The notes: generated by a model from the letters alone, not told the origin. Numbered from the stretch's first letter, positions 44,796-54,223 are shown. The stretch: 64,000 nt of DNA from Orenia metallireducens (GCF_001693735.1 NZ_LWDV01000009.1:431753-495752), one strand, 5' to 3'. Translations and numbers: made by a program.

Positions 44796-45281
44796 ATGAA
44801 GATTAGAAGGGCTGAAATAAAGGATTTAGGGAGAATAACTGAGATTTATAATGATGCAATTTTAAATACTACAGCAACCTTCGATATAGAGATTAAGACT
44901 GTAGATTCTAGAAGAGAATGGTTTGATTGTCATAACGAGAAGTTACCTATCTATGTCGCTGAAAAGGATGAAGTAATGGGCTGGGTATCTTTATCTAAAC
45001 TTTTTAATAAAGGAGCTTATGCTGCAACAGTAGAGATATCTATCTATGTAGATAAGAAGTATAGGAATAGGGGAGTAGCTAATGCTTTGATGAAAAAGAT
45101 AGTATCACATGCCATAGAGAATGAAGAGATACATACTGTTATTGCTAGAATTACTGGAGAGAATAAGACCAGTATTCATCTCCATCAGAAATTTGGTTTT
45201 GAATTTGCAGGGACTTTAAAGGAGGTAGGCTATAAATTTGATAGATATATAGATGTTCACTTATATCAACTATTAGTATAA
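44796..45281 (+). CDS. GNAT N-acetyltransferase (phosphinothricin-acetyltransferase type)
   Basis: A 161-residue acetyltransferase. IRRAEIKDLGRITEIYNDAI, ATFDIE and VDKKYRNRGVANALMKKIV (acetyl-CoA loop R/GxxGxA) followed by NKTSIHLHQKFGFEFAGTL match the Pat/MddA/MnaT group, which acetylates amino groups of toxic amino acids such as methionine sulfone or phosphinothricin. The real substrate is unknown. RBS AAGGAG. It lies 41 bases after the disrupted acetyltransferase, probably in the same transcript. Confidence 0.9.
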   Translation: MKIRRAEIKDLGRITEIYNDAILNTTATFDIEIKTVDSRREWFDCHNEKLPIYVAEKDEVMGWVSLSKLFNKGAYAATVEISIYVDKKYRNRGVANALMKKIVSHAIENEEIHTVIARITGENKTSIHLHQKFGFEFAGTLKEVGYKFDRYIDVHLYQLLV

Positions 45282-45289
45282 TAAAATAG

Positions 45290-45316
45290 GGTCAGATAGA
45301 TTATCTGACTTTTTTC
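45290..45316 (+). terminator. Rho-independent terminator
   Basis: Stem GTCAGATA / TATCTGAC with a GAT loop and TTTTTT. Confidence 0.85.
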
Positions 45317-45568
45317 TTGAAATTAATGGTAACTTTAGATATGGTCATTTATGAATATATAAAAACTAACAACAATTAAATTTAAAACTAATCAAATTCT
45401 ATGTTAAAATATACATAGTAATAATTATTTTATAAGTTATTATTAATTAAAAAAATATAATATATTAATTTTAATAAACCAAATGAACTATGATGAAAGG
45501 AACAATTAATTCATAATATTCAATAATATAATTATTTGAATAAGTAGTTTACGGACGGAGGGATAATA

Positions 45569-46270
45569 ATGGTTAAATGTTGTAATCGTTGCAAGAATAA
45601 ACTATGTGCTAGCAAAGTTCCTATATTCTCTAATTTAGCTGAGGCTGAGTTAATAGATATCATTAAAATGACTGGACATGAAGAATTTGAAAAAGGGGAC
45701 ACTATCTGTTTTGAAGGCTTGGAAGCCAATACTCTATATATAATTAATGAAGGTGAAATTAAATTATTTAAATGTACTAAAGATGGTAAGGAGCAGATTC
45801 TTCATATTCTTACAGCAGGTGACTTTTTTGGAGAGTTAAACCTCTTAAAAGGAGGTCAATATAGTTTTAGTGCAGAAGCAATTACTTCCACCAAATTATG
45901 TACCTTAACCAAAGATAAGATGAAGAGTATTATCTTAGATAAGCCAGAGATTGCTTTAAAGATAATGGAAACATTAGCAGATAGGGTTAATAGTTTAGAA
46001 ACTTTGGCTCAAAATCTAGCTACAAATGAAGTTGAGGTGAGGTTAGCATATATGCTATTAAAATTAAAAAAGGAATATGGTGTAGAAACTCCTCAAGGTA
46101 TAGAGATGAAGATACCTATTACTAGAGAAGATATGTCAAATTATACTGGTGTAGCTCGTGAGACAGTAAGTAGGAAGTTGAAAAGCTTTGAAGAAGAGGG
46201 GATTATTAAACTGGTAGGTAATAAAAAAATAATTATTTTAGATGAAGAGAGATTGAGATTAATGCAGTAA
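45569..46270 (+). CDS. FNR/CRP-family transcription regulator with N-terminal cysteines
   Basis: A 233-residue regulator. N-terminal cysteines C4, C5, C8 and C13 (CCNRCKNKLC) may hold an iron-sulfur cluster, as in FNR. A cyclic-nucleotide-binding-like beta-roll spans about 25-140, a long dimer helix follows, and the HTH (about 185-220) has recognition helix ARETVSRKLKSFEEEG. Its E-T-V-S-R matches the FNR pattern E..SR that reads TTGAT half-sites. TTGATTnnAATCAC boxes occur upstream of the next operon and at 4400, so it probably controls both. It is likely an O2 or NO sensor. RBS CGGAGGG. Confidence 0.9.
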   Translation: MVKCCNRCKNKLCASKVPIFSNLAEAELIDIIKMTGHEEFEKGDTICFEGLEANTLYIINEGEIKLFKCTKDGKEQILHILTAGDFFGELNLLKGGQYSFSAEAITSTKLCTLTKDKMKSIILDKPEIALKIMETLADRVNSLETLAQNLATNEVEVRLAYMLLKLKKEYGVETPQGIEMKIPITREDMSNYTGVARETVSRKLKSFEEEGIIKLVGNKKIIILDEERLRLMQ

Positions 46271-46315
46271 TTAGTGATTACTAAAGAATAAGAAGTAAAT
46301 AATCAACATCATTCT

Positions 46316-46350
46316 AACCTCAAGACATTTTAATGTTTTGAGGTTTTTTA
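46316..46350 (+). terminator. Rho-independent terminator
   Basis: Stem AACCTCAAGACAT / ATGTTTTGAGGTT with a TTTA loop and a T-run after the regulator gene. Confidence 0.85.
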
Positions 46351-46387
46351 TATTTAAAGCAAACAATAATTTAACTTTTTTTTAAAT

Positions 46388-46401
46388 TTGATTCCAATCA
46401 C
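46388..46401 (+). promoter_or_regulatory. FNR-type operator of the flavodiiron operon
   Basis: TTGATTCCAATCAC, within a 20-base context (AAATTTGATTccAATCACAT) that matches the site at 4400 outside the two central bases. Its centre is about 29.5 bases before TATAAT, so near -41.5. Confidence 0.75.
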
Positions 46402-46423
46402 ATCTTTATTCTCCTACCTATCC

Positions 46424-46429
46424 TATAAT
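46424..46429 (+). promoter_or_regulatory. -10 box of the flavodiiron operon
   Basis: TATAAT without a recognisable -35; the FNR-type box occupies the activator position. Confidence 0.65.
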
Positions 46430-46491
46430 TAAGTTGAGCTTAAGGAAAAGAGATAACTAAAACTTAATTATAGATTAGGAGGAGATAGATT

Positions 46492-47721
46492 ATGAATAAA
46501 GAGGTTAAAGTTGCTGACAATGCTTATTGGGTAGGTTATGTTGATGATAGAAAGGTTCCTTTTCACCGTTTGACTTTAGAGAAAGGTACAACTTATAATA
46601 GTTATTTATTAAAGACAGAGAAAGCAACTGTGATTGATACTGTTGATATCAGCTTTGGAAAGGTATTTATAGATAAGCTAAGTGAATATATTGATCCAAC
46701 AGAGATTAAATATATAGTAATTAATCATGTGGAACCAGACCATTCAGGGGGACTACCTGCATTAGCAAATAAAGCTAAAGATGCCGTGATTGTAACTACT
46801 GAATTAGGGGCTAAAGAGTTGAAAGAGATGTATCGTTTACATGATAGAGAGTTCCTAATCATCAAGGATGGAGATAAATTAGATATTGGAGGAAAGCAGT
46901 TAATCTTCTTTGAAACTCCATATCTACACACAGAAGAGACAATGATTACCTACTGTATAGAGGATAAAACCTTATATCCTTGTGATATCTTCAGTAGTCA
47001 TGTAGCTACTTATGAACTGTTCAATGATTTAGCAACAGAGGATATTACAGAAGATTTTGAGGTTTATTATCAATTGATTATGCATCCTCATCGCCCTTAT
47101 GTTCAAGATATGATTGAAAAGATTACTAATCTAGAGATAGAGATTATTGCTCCATCCCATGGATATATCTTAAGGGATAATCCTCAAAAGTATATTGATA
47201 TCTATGATAGGATGAGTAAACCTGCCACTGAAGAAAAGAGAGCATTGATTCTCTACTCAACAATGACTGGAAATACAAGAAATATTGCTAAAGAATTACG
47301 TAAGGGGTTAGAGGAAAAAGCGATAGATACTAAGGTGATTAATATTAAGAAAAATGTTGATATTGATGAAATTAAACAGGAGATTGAGAATTCAGATGCC
47401 ATCTTCTTTGGTAGCTCAACTAGATATGCCGATATGGTCGGTGGGCTTGAAGAGGTATTAAAAGAGTTAGCAAGGATGGACTTATCGGATAAGCTTGGTA
47501 TTGCTTTTGGTTCTTATGGGTGGAGTGGTGAAGCTGTAGAGGTAATCAATGATTATCTAAAGGATAGTAACCTTAAAGTAGTAGATAGCTCACTGATTAT
47601 CAAGAGTACTGGAATGGATGATTTGAAATTCCCAATTAGAATTAAATTCTCTCCAGGAGAAGCTGAAAGTCAAGATTTGAAAGAATCAGCTTATGTAGTG
47701 GGAGACTTATTGTTAGCTTAA
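46492..47721 (+). CDS. fprA: Flavodiiron protein (A-type flavoprotein, O2/NO reductase)
   Basis: A 409-residue enzyme. The N-terminal metallo-beta-lactamase-type domain carries the di-iron ligands H79, E81, D83, H84 (NHVEPDHSGG), H146 (TPYLHTEE), D165 (YPCDIFSSH) and H223 (PSHGYI). The C-terminal flavodoxin domain (about 250-409) has the FMN loop YSTMTGNTRN. It reduces O2 to water or NO to N2O in the cytoplasm, using electrons from rubredoxin or a similar donor. RBS GGAGGAG. It forms an operon with the RIC gene 36 bases downstream, under the FNR-type box. Confidence 0.97.
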   Translation: MNKEVKVADNAYWVGYVDDRKVPFHRLTLEKGTTYNSYLLKTEKATVIDTVDISFGKVFIDKLSEYIDPTEIKYIVINHVEPDHSGGLPALANKAKDAVIVTTELGAKELKEMYRLHDREFLIIKDGDKLDIGGKQLIFFETPYLHTEETMITYCIEDKTLYPCDIFSSHVATYELFNDLATEDITEDFEVYYQLIMHPHRPYVQDMIEKITNLEIEIIAPSHGYILRDNPQKYIDIYDRMSKPATEEKRALILYSTMTGNTRNIAKELRKGLEEKAIDTKVINIKKNVDIDEIKQEIENSDAIFFGSSTRYADMVGGLEEVLKELARMDLSDKLGIAFGSYGWSGEAVEVINDYLKDSNLKVVDSSLIIKSTGMDDLKFPIRIKFSPGEAESQDLKESAYVVGDLLLA

Positions 47722-47757
47722 TTTATAGTTTACTGAACTTAAAAAGGAGGAGATATC

Positions 47758-48471
47758 ATGAAAAAGAATAAATTTACTATAGATGATAGAATAGGTGCTA
47801 TTGTAGCAGAGTTTCCTAAAGCAGTTGAAACCTTTATGAAGTATAATATAGATTTTTGCTGTGGTGGGAATAGACCACTTAAAGCAGCTATTAAAGAAGG
47901 AGAATTACCAGAAGATAAGATTATTGAAGAATTAAATCAGGCTTATTATGAGTTTAACCGTAAAGATGAGGATATCGATTGGCGACAAGAGAGTATGATT
48001 GATTTAATTGATTATGTTGTTAATACTCATCATCAATTTATGAGAGAAGGGTTACCTGTATTAAATGAACTATTGAATAAAATCTTAAATGCCCATTACC
48101 TTAAAGAAAGAGAATTATTAGGAAGGATTCATAAGCTATTCTATCAACTAAGAGGAGAGATAGAAGAACACTTAATCAAAGAGGAGAAGTTACTCTTCCC
48201 AGCAATTAAAGAGTATGAAGCTAAAGAAACAAAAGAGAAATTACAAGAAGCTTTGCAAGTAATGGCAGAAACTGAAGATGAACATGACTATGCAGGAGAT
48301 ATCTTAAAAGAGATAAGGAGACTAACAAATAACTATCAATTACCTGAGGGTGTTTGTAGGACCTTTGCTCTAACCTATGATAAGTTTGAAGAGATAGAGC
48401 AGGACTTATTCCAGCACATCCATTTAGAGAATAATATATTATTTGAAAGATTAAAAAATATTAATTCTTAA
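47758..48471 (+). CDS. ric: Iron-sulfur cluster repair di-iron protein RIC (ScdA/YtfE)
   Basis: A 237-residue protein. The N-terminal ScdA_N (DUF542) part has C34-C35 in IDFCCGGNRPL. A hemerythrin-like bundle follows, with ligands in NTHHQFMREGL, EEHLIKEEKLLFP, EDEHDYAG and HIHLENNILF. RIC proteins restore iron-sulfur clusters damaged by NO or oxidants. The pairing with a flavodiiron protein fits combined detoxification and repair. RBS AAAGGAGGAG. Confidence 0.95.
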   Translation: MKKNKFTIDDRIGAIVAEFPKAVETFMKYNIDFCCGGNRPLKAAIKEGELPEDKIIEELNQAYYEFNRKDEDIDWRQESMIDLIDYVVNTHHQFMREGLPVLNELLNKILNAHYLKERELLGRIHKLFYQLRGEIEEHLIKEEKLLFPAIKEYEAKETKEKLQEALQVMAETEDEHDYAGDILKEIRRLTNNYQLPEGVCRTFALTYDKFEEIEQDLFQHIHLENNILFERLKNINS

Positions 48472-48472
48472 A

Positions 48473-48516
48473 TAATAAAAGGTGGTATCATAATTATGAT
48501 ACTACCTTTTATTATT
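48473..48516 (+). terminator. Rho-independent terminator
   Basis: Stem AAAAGGTGGTATCATA / ATGATACTACCTTTT followed by ATTATT closes the flavodiiron operon. Confidence 0.85.
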
Positions 48517-48630
48517 ATGTAAATATTGGCGTTTAAAAGATAGAGTTAAATGTTATAGAATAAAAAAGTTTAGAGAGTTTATTATTAACAATCGATTATG
48601 TAGAGTCATCATTTACATCAGGAGGTACTT

Positions 48631-48795
48631 ATGAAAGAAGAAAAGATTATTCTAAAGTTGAATAATCTTAATGAACTCTTTATTCCAAGAGAGACAAACC
48701 CTTTAGAACAAGAAGACTTATTTGAAAGTGGAATGAAGAAGATTTTAAAAATGAAAGACAATTTTTATTGCTATAAGATAACTGTAATTTTATAA
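48631..48795 (+). CDS. Small ORF of unknown function (possibly truncated)
   Basis: A 54-codon ORF with a strong ribosome-binding site (CAGGAGGTAC, ATG 5 bases later). It encodes KLNNLNELFIPRETNPLEQE, followed by a DLFESGMKKILKMK helix, then a short hydrophobic end. The abrupt end suggests the N-terminal part of a longer protein, but no continuation is seen in other frames. I do not recognise it. Confidence 0.45.
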   Translation: MKEEKIILKLNNLNELFIPRETNPLEQEDLFESGMKKILKMKDNFYCYKITVIL

Positions 48796-48888
48796 AGGAA
48801 TTAAACAAGGGATAAAGAATATGTTAAATAGGAATCTTTATCAATAATAAATATAGTTATCTTTAATGGTAATAAAGGAGGAACTTGG

Positions 48889-49653
48889 ATGAAGATATAT
48901 TCTTGGAATGTCAATGGCATTAGAGCAGTGTATAAGAAAGGTTTTTTAGATTGGGTGGAGGAAGAGAATCCTGATATTCTCTGTTTACAAGAGATTAGAG
49001 TACAAAAAGACCAGTTAATTGATAAGTTAAAGAAGATAGACGGCTATAATTCTTACTTTAATTATGGTGAGAGAAAAGGCTATAGTGGAGTAGCTATTTA
49101 TAGTAAAAAGGAGCCTTTAGCTGTTCATAATGGTATCGGAATTGAGCGATTTGATGAAGAGGGTAGAGTAATTATAGCAGAATATACTGAATTTACACTT
49201 GTTAACATCTACTTCCCAAATGGTCGTAGTAGTAAGAAGAGGCTCCAATATAAGCTTGATTTCCACGAAGCTATTCTTAAATATTGTGAAGAGCTAAAGA
49301 AAGATGGTAAGAGATTAGTTATTTGTGGTGACTATAATATCGCCCATACTGAGATAGATTTAAAGAATCCAGAGGATAATAAGGATAAGTCTGGATTTTT
49401 GCCTGTTGAAAGGGCTTGGATAGATAAAATTATAGAGCATGGATATGTAGATACATATAGAGAGTTTTATCCTGATGAGGTTAAGTACTCTTGGTGGAGT
49501 TATAGGACTAAAGCTAGAGAGAGGGATGCAGGCTGGAGAATAGATTATCATTTTGTTAGTAAAGATTTGCTAAATGAAGTAAGTGATGCTGAGATATTAA
49601 CTGAGGTAATGGGTTCAGACCATTGTCCAGTAATGGTAGAGTTGAATATTTAG
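48889..49653 (+). CDS. xth: Exodeoxyribonuclease III
   Basis: A 254-residue AP endonuclease/3' exonuclease of the ExoA/Xth family. Motifs in order: SWNVNGIRAV (N7), LCLQEIRVQ (catalytic Mg ligand E), VNIYFPNGR, ICGDYNIAHTEIDLKNP (D and N), SWWSYRTKAR and GSDHCPVMVEL (final H). It nicks DNA at abasic sites and trims 3' ends in base excision repair. RBS AAAGGAGGA. Own terminator. Confidence 0.97.
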   Translation: MKIYSWNVNGIRAVYKKGFLDWVEEENPDILCLQEIRVQKDQLIDKLKKIDGYNSYFNYGERKGYSGVAIYSKKEPLAVHNGIGIERFDEEGRVIIAEYTEFTLVNIYFPNGRSSKKRLQYKLDFHEAILKYCEELKKDGKRLVICGDYNIAHTEIDLKNPEDNKDKSGFLPVERAWIDKIIEHGYVDTYREFYPDEVKYSWWSYRTKARERDAGWRIDYHFVSKDLLNEVSDAEILTEVMGSDHCPVMVELNI

Positions 49654-49659
49654 GCTGGA

Positions 49660-49700
49660 TAAAACACCTTATAGAAAAATCTACAAGGTGTTTTATTTTT
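49660..49700 (+). terminator. Rho-independent terminator
   Basis: Stem AAAACACCTT / AAGGTGTTTT with internal pairing ATAGA / TCTA, followed by ATTTTT. Confidence 0.8.
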
Positions 49701-49793
49701 ATGAAAACAACCAAATAAGAACATATATATAAAGGTAACTATAAATCATTGTATAAAGATATATACTTATTGCTAAGAGTTAAGGAGGATAAC

Positions 49794-50588
49794 ATGAAGA
49801 AGCTTAGAATAGCATCATTATTTTTAATAATTCTCTTAAGCTATTATTTATTATTAGCCCCTATAAAGGTTATATGTAAAGAAGAACAGAGTAAATTAAG
49901 TTTATTTGAAGAGGCAATTTCCACAGCTAATAAAGGGAATACTAATATTGAGAATGATGAAGAAGATGATAATAATAGATTTTGGGATTTATTCTGTGGT
50001 ATCTTTGATTTTATAGATTTTTCTATTAGTATCTTTGATGAAGATGAATATAAGAATAGCTATTATAATAATAAGACTGTTAGTAATTTAAACCAGAAAA
50101 ACTTTAATGATACATCTTTAAAAATGTCTCTAGCAACCCATCTTGTTTCTGAGGATATTACAGGGTTACGGTTAAATTCAAAGTTGGGATTAGATAGATT
50201 TGGTTTAGAATTTAACTTCAGTGATTACATAGAAGAGTTGAAAGAAAGGGACAATCATCTTTATTTTAGTGAAGGGTTACTTACTGTTGATTTCTCCTCG
50301 ACTCAGAATTGGGAGCTTATTGGTGGGGCAGGTTTTCATAATATTTCTGGAGATGAAGATAACCTTGGATTAAAGTTTGCATATAAAGTCAGTTATTCTA
50401 AAGCTCCTATCACTTTATATCTTGATCTAGGAACTTCCTTTTTTAAAAATAGTAACTTGCTAGAATTCACACCAGGTATTTCTTATGGTAAAGGGGATTT
50501 TGAATGCAGAGGTGGTTACAGAGTACTTAAGGTCTCTAATCAGAATTTAAAGGGTCCAGAATTTGAAATTATATATCATTTTGATTAG
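49794..50588 (+). CDS. Exported protein, possible outer-membrane beta-barrel
   Basis: A 264-residue protein with a signal peptide (LRIASLFLIILLSYYLLLA). An acidic, Asn-rich linker follows (about 30-75). From about residue 95 on, alternating strands such as LRLNSKLGLDRFGLEFNFSD, LLTVDFSSTQNWELIGGAGF and APITLYLDLGTSFF suggest eight or so beta strands, as in small outer-membrane barrels. It ends FEIIYHFD; the last residue is not the usual aromatic. No family recognised. AAGGAGG selects ATG 49794. Confidence 0.6.
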   Translation: MKKLRIASLFLIILLSYYLLLAPIKVICKEEQSKLSLFEEAISTANKGNTNIENDEEDDNNRFWDLFCGIFDFIDFSISIFDEDEYKNSYYNNKTVSNLNQKNFNDTSLKMSLATHLVSEDITGLRLNSKLGLDRFGLEFNFSDYIEELKERDNHLYFSEGLLTVDFSSTQNWELIGGAGFHNISGDEDNLGLKFAYKVSYSKAPITLYLDLGTSFFKNSNLLEFTPGISYGKGDFECRGGYRVLKVSNQNLKGPEFEIIYHFD

Positions 50589-50645
50589 AAGTACTATAGT
50601 CATTTGATTCACAATATAATTTAAATCATAAAAAGTGGTGATAAA

Positions 50646-51317
50646 ATGAGTAATCTAAGTATTTTTGATATAATTGGTCCAGTAATGGTTGGACCTTCAA
50701 GCTCCCATACTGCTGGAGCTGTTAGAATAGGAAATCTCACAAGGGAGATAATTGGAGAAGAGTTTAATGATGTAAAAGTATACTTACATGGCTCCTTTAA
50801 AGAGACTTATCAAGGGCATGGTACTGACAAAGCCATAATTGGTGGATTATTAGGTCTAAAGACTGATAACCCAATGATTAAAGAAGCCTTTACTTTAGCT
50901 AGAGCAAGGGGGTTAAAGTATGAATTTCTTCCTATAGATTTAGATAATGCTCATCCAAACACTATCAAGTTAGTGGTTAGTAGTATTAATGGTAAAGTTA
51001 TTAATATTATCGCTTCATCTATTGGAGGAGGAAGTGTAATAATAAATGAAATTGATGGAATCAAGGTTGGTGTTACAGGAGAGTTGGCTACATTACTTAC
51101 TATTCATCAAGATAAACCAGGAATAATAGCTAAAATCTCTAAGATTTTGGAAGATTACAAACTGAATATTGCCTATATGAAGGTACTAAGGGAGTATAAA
51201 GGCTCTTTGGCAACAGCAGTTATTGAAGTTGATGAAGAGATTAAGGAAGATATTCTAGATAAGATTGAAGAGATATCAGAGATCGAAGAGATTAAATTGA
51301 TAGGACCTATTAATTAG
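50646..51317 (+). CDS. sdaAB: L-serine dehydratase, beta subunit
   Basis: A 223-residue subunit. The conserved IGPVMVGPSSSHTAGAVRIG (residues 10-29) forms part of the active site, and a C-terminal ACT domain (about 150-222, HQDKPGIIAKISKILEDYKL) is regulatory. With the alpha subunit it deaminates L-serine to pyruvate and ammonia. RBS AAAGTGGTG is weak. It is 12 bases upstream of sdaAA. Confidence 0.96.
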   Translation: MSNLSIFDIIGPVMVGPSSSHTAGAVRIGNLTREIIGEEFNDVKVYLHGSFKETYQGHGTDKAIIGGLLGLKTDNPMIKEAFTLARARGLKYEFLPIDLDNAHPNTIKLVVSSINGKVINIIASSIGGGSVIINEIDGIKVGVTGELATLLTIHQDKPGIIAKISKILEDYKLNIAYMKVLREYKGSLATAVIEVDEEIKEDILDKIEEISEIEEIKLIGPIN

Positions 51318-51329
51318 GGAGGAGTAGGT

Positions 51330-52208
51330 ATGTATAATTTCAAAACATTATCAGAGTTAGTAGAATTAGCTAAAAAAGAGAATTTATCTATAGTAGATAT
51401 AATTATTGAGCGAGAGAAAGGATTGACCAATAAATCAGAGGATGAAATTAGAGCTAAGATGGGTAAGGCTTTAGAAGTAATGAGAGAAGCAATTGATACA
51501 GGCTTAACTGAAAATATTAAGTCTACTAGTGGCTTAAGTGGTGGTGATGCTAAATTACTAGTCGATGCTCAGAGAAAGGGTAATACTGTAACCGGCATGG
51601 TATTAAGTTCAGCAATTTCTAAAGCAATAGCAGTAGCAGAGGTAAATGCTGCTATGGGTCGAATAGTTGCAGTTCCTACTGCAGGCTCTTGTGGAATATT
51701 ACCTGGAGCATTATTAGCAGTAGCAGAAGCTAAAGACCTCACTGATGAAGTTATTATCGATGGATTATTTGTTGCTTCTGGGATAGGATTGATTATAGAT
51801 AAACAAGCAACAGTATCTGGAGCAGAAGGTGGTTGTCAGGCTGAATGTGGTTCTGCAGCAGCTATGGCAGCAGGGGCAATTGTCTATATGTTAGGAGGTA
51901 ATGAAGAGCAAGTACTTGATGCAGTGGCAATTGCTTTAAAGAATATCTTAGGTCTAATCTGTGATCCAGTAGGTGGATTAGTAGAAGTTCCTTGTATTAA
52001 AAGAAATGCCGGGGGAGCCAGCAATGCTTTAACAGCAGCAGAGCTAGCTTTGGCAGGAATAAAGAGCCACATCCCTGCTGATGAAGTGATTATAGCAATG
52101 AAGAAGGTTGGCGAATTTCTCCCACCACAACTTAAGGAGACCTCATTAGGAGGATTAGCTGTTACACCAACGGGTTGCAAGATTAAAGAGGAGCTATTGA
52201 GTAAATAA
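51330..52208 (+). CDS. sdaAA: L-serine dehydratase, alpha subunit (4Fe-4S)
   Basis: A 292-residue iron-sulfur subunit. Cysteines for the catalytic 4Fe-4S cluster lie in PTAGSCGILPG, GGCQAECGSAAAMAAG and ICDPVGGLVEVPCIKRN. KSTSGLSGGDAK near residue 64 is also conserved. The exposed cluster is destroyed by O2, matching the strict anaerobe picture. RBS GGGAGGAG. Operon with sdaAB. Confidence 0.97.
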   Translation: MYNFKTLSELVELAKKENLSIVDIIIEREKGLTNKSEDEIRAKMGKALEVMREAIDTGLTENIKSTSGLSGGDAKLLVDAQRKGNTVTGMVLSSAISKAIAVAEVNAAMGRIVAVPTAGSCGILPGALLAVAEAKDLTDEVIIDGLFVASGIGLIIDKQATVSGAEGGCQAECGSAAAMAAGAIVYMLGGNEEQVLDAVAIALKNILGLICDPVGGLVEVPCIKRNAGGASNALTAAELALAGIKSHIPADEVIIAMKKVGEFLPPQLKETSLGGLAVTPTGCKIKEELLSK

Positions 52209-52376
52209 TTGGCTTTAGTTCATTGTTGAATCTATAAGTTTTATAGAGAAAGTTTTTGAATAATTATACATCTCTCTGTATGCAACCCCCGATAATTCCG
52301 AGAGAATATTAGTTGTGCTGTATTTTCATACGAAATGGTAGCTGTAAATACGATAAAAGTAGTCAAAATTATCATT

Positions 52377-52405
52377 AAGGGATGCAATTATAGTGCATCC
52401 TTTTT
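52377..52405 (+). terminator. Rho-independent terminator
   Basis: Stem GGATGCA / TGCATCC with an A+T loop and TTTTTAC, 170 bases after sdaAA. The 52260-52360 stretch between has slightly higher G+C but no gene or RNA I recognise. Confidence 0.75.
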
Positions 52406-52533
52406 ACTTTGATATAATTTCTAATATTTCAGTTTCTAAAAGTCGCTTCCTTTAAAATATATCTAAAATTAGATATAATAACCTTAAGAAGAAATTCAAT
52501 AATATTTTAATTCATCAGAAGGGAATGATATAG

Positions 52534-53448
52534 ATGAAAATTGGAGTAATTGGTTTGGGAAGTATTGCAGAGAAGGCTTATTTACCAGTAATTACTGCTA
52601 AAGAGGAGCTAGAGCTCTTTTTTGTTACTCGCAACCAAGAGAAGTTAGAAGCTCTAGCAAGTAAGTATCGAGTAGCCAATAAGAGCACCAACCTTGATGA
52701 TTTAATAGATTTTGGAGTTGAAGCTGCTTTTGTTCATACATCTACTCCAGCCCATGTCTCTATTATAGAGAAGTTATTAGATAATGGTATCCATGTCTAT
52801 GTAGATAAACCCATTTCTTATTCCTTAGAAGAATCTAAGCGGATGGTAAAGTTGGTAAAAGAGAATAATCTAAAGTTGATGGTCGGCTTTAATCGTAGAT
52901 TTGTGCCAATGTACCAACAATTAAAGAAGGACTTTAAAGCTGAAACTATTTTGTTGGAGAAGAATAGATTAAATAATCCCCAAAATTTCAAAATAGCTAT
53001 TTATGATGATTTTATTCATATAGTTGATACTATCCGGTTTTTAGCAGAAGGACAGCTAGAAGATTTAGTGGTAGATGCAATTCTAGATGGAAAGTTGTTA
53101 AAACAGATAGTTATTAAGTTAAAAGGAGAGCAGTTGACTGCTATTGGGATTATGAATAGAGCTAGTGGTATCAATCAAGAGATAGTCCAAGTAATTGGAA
53201 AACAGAGAAAGGTTGTAATCAGAAATTTGGTAGAACGAACTGATTATCAAGGAGGAGAAGAGAGAGTAAGTAGAAGTGGTGATTGGAATCCAACTCTATA
53301 TAATAGAGGGTTTGTTAATATAATCGATGAATTTATTAGGATAGTACAAGAAGATGTAGCAATTGAAGAACTTCTTGATGATGCATTACTTACCCATCAG
53401 CTCTGTGAAAAGATTATACAGAAAATCGAGCAAGAGATTAGTGAGTAG
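52534..53448 (+). CDS. Gfo/Idh/MocA-family oxidoreductase
   Basis: A 304-residue NAD(P)-dependent dehydrogenase. Rossmann motif IGVIGLGSIAEKAYLPV (3-19) and the catalytic lysine in VYVDKPISYSLEES (near 92) are clear. The C-terminal domain contains FNRRFVPMYQQLK and DDFIHIVDTIRF, with an H-x-x-D pair placed as in other members. The sugar or cyclitol substrate is unknown. The N-terminus of a paralogue is lost off the left edge of the window. RBS AGAAGGGAATG. Confidence 0.85.
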   Translation: MKIGVIGLGSIAEKAYLPVITAKEELELFFVTRNQEKLEALASKYRVANKSTNLDDLIDFGVEAAFVHTSTPAHVSIIEKLLDNGIHVYVDKPISYSLEESKRMVKLVKENNLKLMVGFNRRFVPMYQQLKKDFKAETILLEKNRLNNPQNFKIAIYDDFIHIVDTIRFLAEGQLEDLVVDAILDGKLLKQIVIKLKGEQLTAIGIMNRASGINQEIVQVIGKQRKVVIRNLVERTDYQGGEERVSRSGDWNPTLYNRGFVNIIDEFIRIVQEDVAIEELLDDALLTHQLCEKIIQKIEQEISE

Positions 53449-53519
53449 TAATAAGTTAAACAGAATAAAATTATACATATTAACCCAAATGATAAATCTG
53501 GATAAAGGGATGTGATAGG

Positions 53520-54223
53520 ATGAAGGATGTTTTAGTTATGGGAGGAACAGAGTTTGTCAGTAGAGCAATAGCTAAATATTTAATCTCTTTAGGGTATAAA
53601 GTAGATATCTTTACCCGTGGCAGAAGAGATTTAGACTATGAAGGGGTCAGATATCACTTGAGAGGGGATAGGCATTTAACAGATGATTTACAAAGAGAGT
53701 TGGGAGATAAGTCCTACAATTATATCTTTGATATTACTGCTTACACTAAAGAAGATGTAGCTAAATTAGTTAAAGTGATTAAAAGAGATAATCTAAAAAG
53801 ATATGTTTTCTGTAGTTCAGGGGCTGTTTATTTGCCCAATAAAGGGGTTAGTTCTGAAGATTTTCCAAGGGGAAGGAATCCTCATTGGGGAAGTTATGGC
53901 TTAGATAAGGCACTAGCAGAAGATTACTTATTTAATTTATATCAAGAGGAAGGTTTCCCAATTACCATCTTTAGGCCGACCTATATCTATGGTGAAGGTA
54001 ATAACCTGTATCGTGAGGCTTATTTCTTTGATAGGATTAGAGAAGGTTTAGCAGTACCTATCTATTAAGCATAAATAGGTTGGAAGAGGATAATTTATCT
54101 GTTCCTGAAACTGATTTAAAAGAGGGATTAACTAGAGCTTACCAATGGTACTTAAAGGAGAATAATAGTGATTTTAATCATTCTATAGATAAGGTTGGTT
54201 TTATTTTAAGTAAACTCAAGTAA
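53520..54223 (+). pseudogene. NAD-dependent epimerase/dehydratase gene with an internal deletion
   Basis: The first 182 codons look normal: VLVMGGTEFVSRAIAKYLIS (NAD site), the catalytic-type SSGAVYLPN and YGLDKALAEDYL (YxxxK), then FRPTYIYGEGNNLYREAYFF. The frame stops at 54068. From 54077 another frame encodes the expected C-terminal end (VPETDLKEGLTRAYQWYLKE) to TAA 54223. About 100 residues between the two parts, which in relatives hold the HVDDLA segment, are missing. The deletion removed the middle and shifted the frame. Confidence 0.8.

Noticed and set aside
51884-52180. A 98-codon - strand frame inside sdaAA
   Set aside because: Antisense of conserved, Ala/Gly-rich coding sequence; no start signal.
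52260-52360. A slightly G+C-richer patch (ACCCCCGATAATTCCGAGAG) considered as a riboswitch or gene fragment
   Set aside because: No known riboswitch consensus fits, and neither strand gives a convincing reading frame before the terminator at 52377.
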